A DNA stretch of 7,051 nt from a bacterium BMS3Bbin02. GTDB lineage: Bacteria; Actinomycetota; Acidimicrobiia; Spongiisociales; UBA5794. Below the pieces are notes generated by a model. It saw nothing but the letters and a program-made list of their open reading frames with translations. It searched no databases and had not been told where the DNA came from. Positions 6,411 through 7,051 of the stretch are shown piece by piece (within the stretch, counting starts at the first letter, position 1; each line of letters opens with the position of its first letter). A program made the translations under genes and the position numbers. The stretch covers positions 1-7,051 of the forward strand of contig BDTL01000070.1 of the NCBI GenBank assembly GCA_002898115.1. Direction: 5' to 3'.

Positions 6411-6452
6411 CCCGGTGGGAATCGAACCCACGACCTCCGGACTAAAAGTCCG
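6407..6452 (-). pseudogene. 3' fragment of tRNA-Lys(UUU); probable attachment-site remnant
   Basis: Read on the minus strand, this is the 3' part of a tRNA. It has the anticodon arm from position 28 (CGGA-CTTTTAG-TCCG, anticodon TTT), variable loop AGGTC, T stem GTGGG/CCCAC with loop TTCGATT, acceptor 3' strand CGGGCCC and discriminator A. CCA is not encoded. Position 27 no longer pairs with 43 (A/G), and beyond it no D arm or 5' acceptor strand (expected GGGCCCG) is found anywhere to the right. The gene is therefore truncated and cannot make a tRNA. A fragment running from the anticodon stem to the 3' end is what tyrosine-recombinase integration into a tRNA gene leaves at the far end of the element. 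Seen: the fragment. Inferred: its origin as an att site. Confidence 0.75.
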
Positions 6453-6640
6453 TCCTGGGGTTTCTATTGGTCTGCATTATTGTGGAAAAACATGCTCTGA
6501 GCGGGGCGTTTGTGCTCATCGCCTTTCATCGTCTTGCGCCAGCCGCGCGGACCACACGCGGACCGCCAGCGCTACGGCGGTTGCGCAACCGACGGTGATC
6601 CGAGCCCGTACACGAGCTCGTGAGGATGTTGCCGGCCTTG

Positions 6641-6730
6641 CTATCGGACGAGGATTGCGAGCGCGGCTCGCGCCCGATCGCGTTGGTTCGGTGCGAGGAG
6701 CTGCCAGGTCTCGTGTTGGGGGTCGGTCAT
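6641..6730 (-). CDS. Possible 29-residue ORF or eroded gene start
   Basis: From ATG 6730-6728 the minus strand reads MTDPQHETWQLLAPNQRDRARAALAILVR and stops at TAG (6643-6641). The composition is that of an amphipathic helical protein start, and similar short sequences occur, in my recollection, at the N-termini of small actinobacterial helper proteins. The ATG overlaps the TGA of the upstream remnant (ATGA). There is no ribosome binding site, and the length is far short of a normal domain, so it may be a decayed fragment or chance. Confidence 0.22.
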   Translation of the reverse strand: MTDPQHETWQLLAPNQRDRARAALAILVR

Positions 6731-6822
6731 CTTGGTGCGTGTTCGATGGCGTGCAAGTACACCATCTGACCCCCAATCAGGGTCCATTCGCCGGGCCTCA
6801 GTTCGGAGAGCTCGATGGCCAC
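6727..6822 (-). pseudogene. Possible N-terminal remnant of a nucleotidyltransferase-fold protein
   Basis: From GTG 6822-6820 the minus strand encodes 31 residues: MAIELSELRPGEWTLIGGQM, then VYLHAIEHAPR and TGA (6729-6727). The segment W-x-L-(I/V)-G-G-x-M-(V)-x-L-H-x-x-E-H resembles the start of actinobacterial nucleotidyltransferase-like proteins, where the Gly-Gly opens the active site and a D-x-D pair follows. Here the frame ends before any such acidic pair, so it would be a truncated, inactive remnant. The frame stays open upstream to the right edge, but that part looks non-coding (Cys/His/Arg-rich). The identification rests on about 20 residues. Confidence 0.33.
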
Positions 6823-7051
6823 CCGTCGGTGCTGGAACCTCTGGCTGCGGAGCCTGACGTGGTCCGTTCGGGGGCGAGTGCTGCAGCGGACCACGGCGCA
6901 GATGTCATGGCTTCTGACTTCTTGGAGGCTTATGTGCCTGAGGCTCGGATCGCAGCAATGATCAACCTGTACGATATCGCTCGGAATTCGTAGATCCAGG
7001 TTGGGACGACGGCGATTCCACGTTCTTGCGAGTGAGAATCTATGTTTGGCG

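Larger units (their letters stand above)
6453..7051. other. Gene-poor tract right of the tRNA fragment, only short coding remnants
   Basis: About 600 bp without an intact recognisable gene. A plus-strand frame is open from 6394 to 6993, but it begins inside the antisense of the tRNA fragment (the familiar GIEPTTSGLKV artefact) and its remainder has no recognisable character. Two short minus-strand stretches look protein-like and are listed separately. No integrase, insertion-sequence terminal repeat or further tRNA part was found. If the tRNA fragment is an att site, this tract would be the edge of the integrated DNA. Confidence 0.5.

Noticed and set aside
6394..6993. 199-codon plus-strand ORF starting GPVGIEPTTSGLKV
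   Set aside because: Its start is the antisense translation of the tRNA-Lys fragment, a common annotation artefact. The rest has no recognisable domain and opposes more protein-like minus-strand segments.

Overview
The window looks like chromosome from a moderately high-GC actinobacterium. Most clues fit class Acidimicrobiia or a relative: a lipoprotein with a long threonine-rich linker, GTG starts, strong hairpins without U-tracts, and a tRNA that does not encode CCA. This placement is inference from style; no ribosomal or other marker gene is present.

Layout, left to right. (1) Positions 1-314 carry the C-terminal end of a very acidic repeat protein whose start lies off the left edge: ten Asp-Glu-Ala repeats, then five Ser/Asp-rich units, closed by an 18-bp stem hairpin at 346-390. 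(2) Positions 498-2532 are a two-component operon. An OmpR/PhoB-type response regulator overlaps by 8 nt an EnvZ-like membrane histidine kinase with HAMP, HisKA and HATPase domains. (3) Positions 2621-3550 encode an NAD(P)-binding epimerase/NmrA-like protein of the extended SDR superfamily. (4) Positions 3611-4933 encode a lipoprotein: lipobox, Thr-rich stalk, then six Asp-box (BNR-like) repeats predicted to form a beta-propeller. (5) After a 16-bp hairpin (4951-4985), a short ORF with a strong ribosome binding site ends one base before an AAA_14/DUF4143 ATPase (5139-6368). (6) A second hairpin (6380-6410) shares a 14-bp core with the previous one and abuts the 3' part of a tRNA-Lys(UUU) on the minus strand (6407-6452). 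(7) The remaining ~600 bp hold no intact gene, only short minus-strand coding remnants.

The most informative feature is the tRNA-Lys fragment. It keeps the acceptor 3' strand, T arm, variable loop and most of the anticodon arm, but has no D arm or 5' half. That is the form of the distal attachment site left when an integrative element inserts into a tRNA gene. By its orientation, DNA left of 6407 would be the original flank and DNA right of about 6453 would be element or element remnant, with an intact tRNA-Lys predicted beyond the right edge.

Functionally, only the regulator/kinase pair is clearly a working unit. The SDR protein, lipoprotein and ATPase are co-oriented, but separate hairpins and spacing suggest independent transcription. 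No complete novel defence or mobile system is visible. The points most worth following up are the tRNA-derived attachment site, the shared hairpin core flanking the ATPase, and the short ORF coupled to the ATPase.
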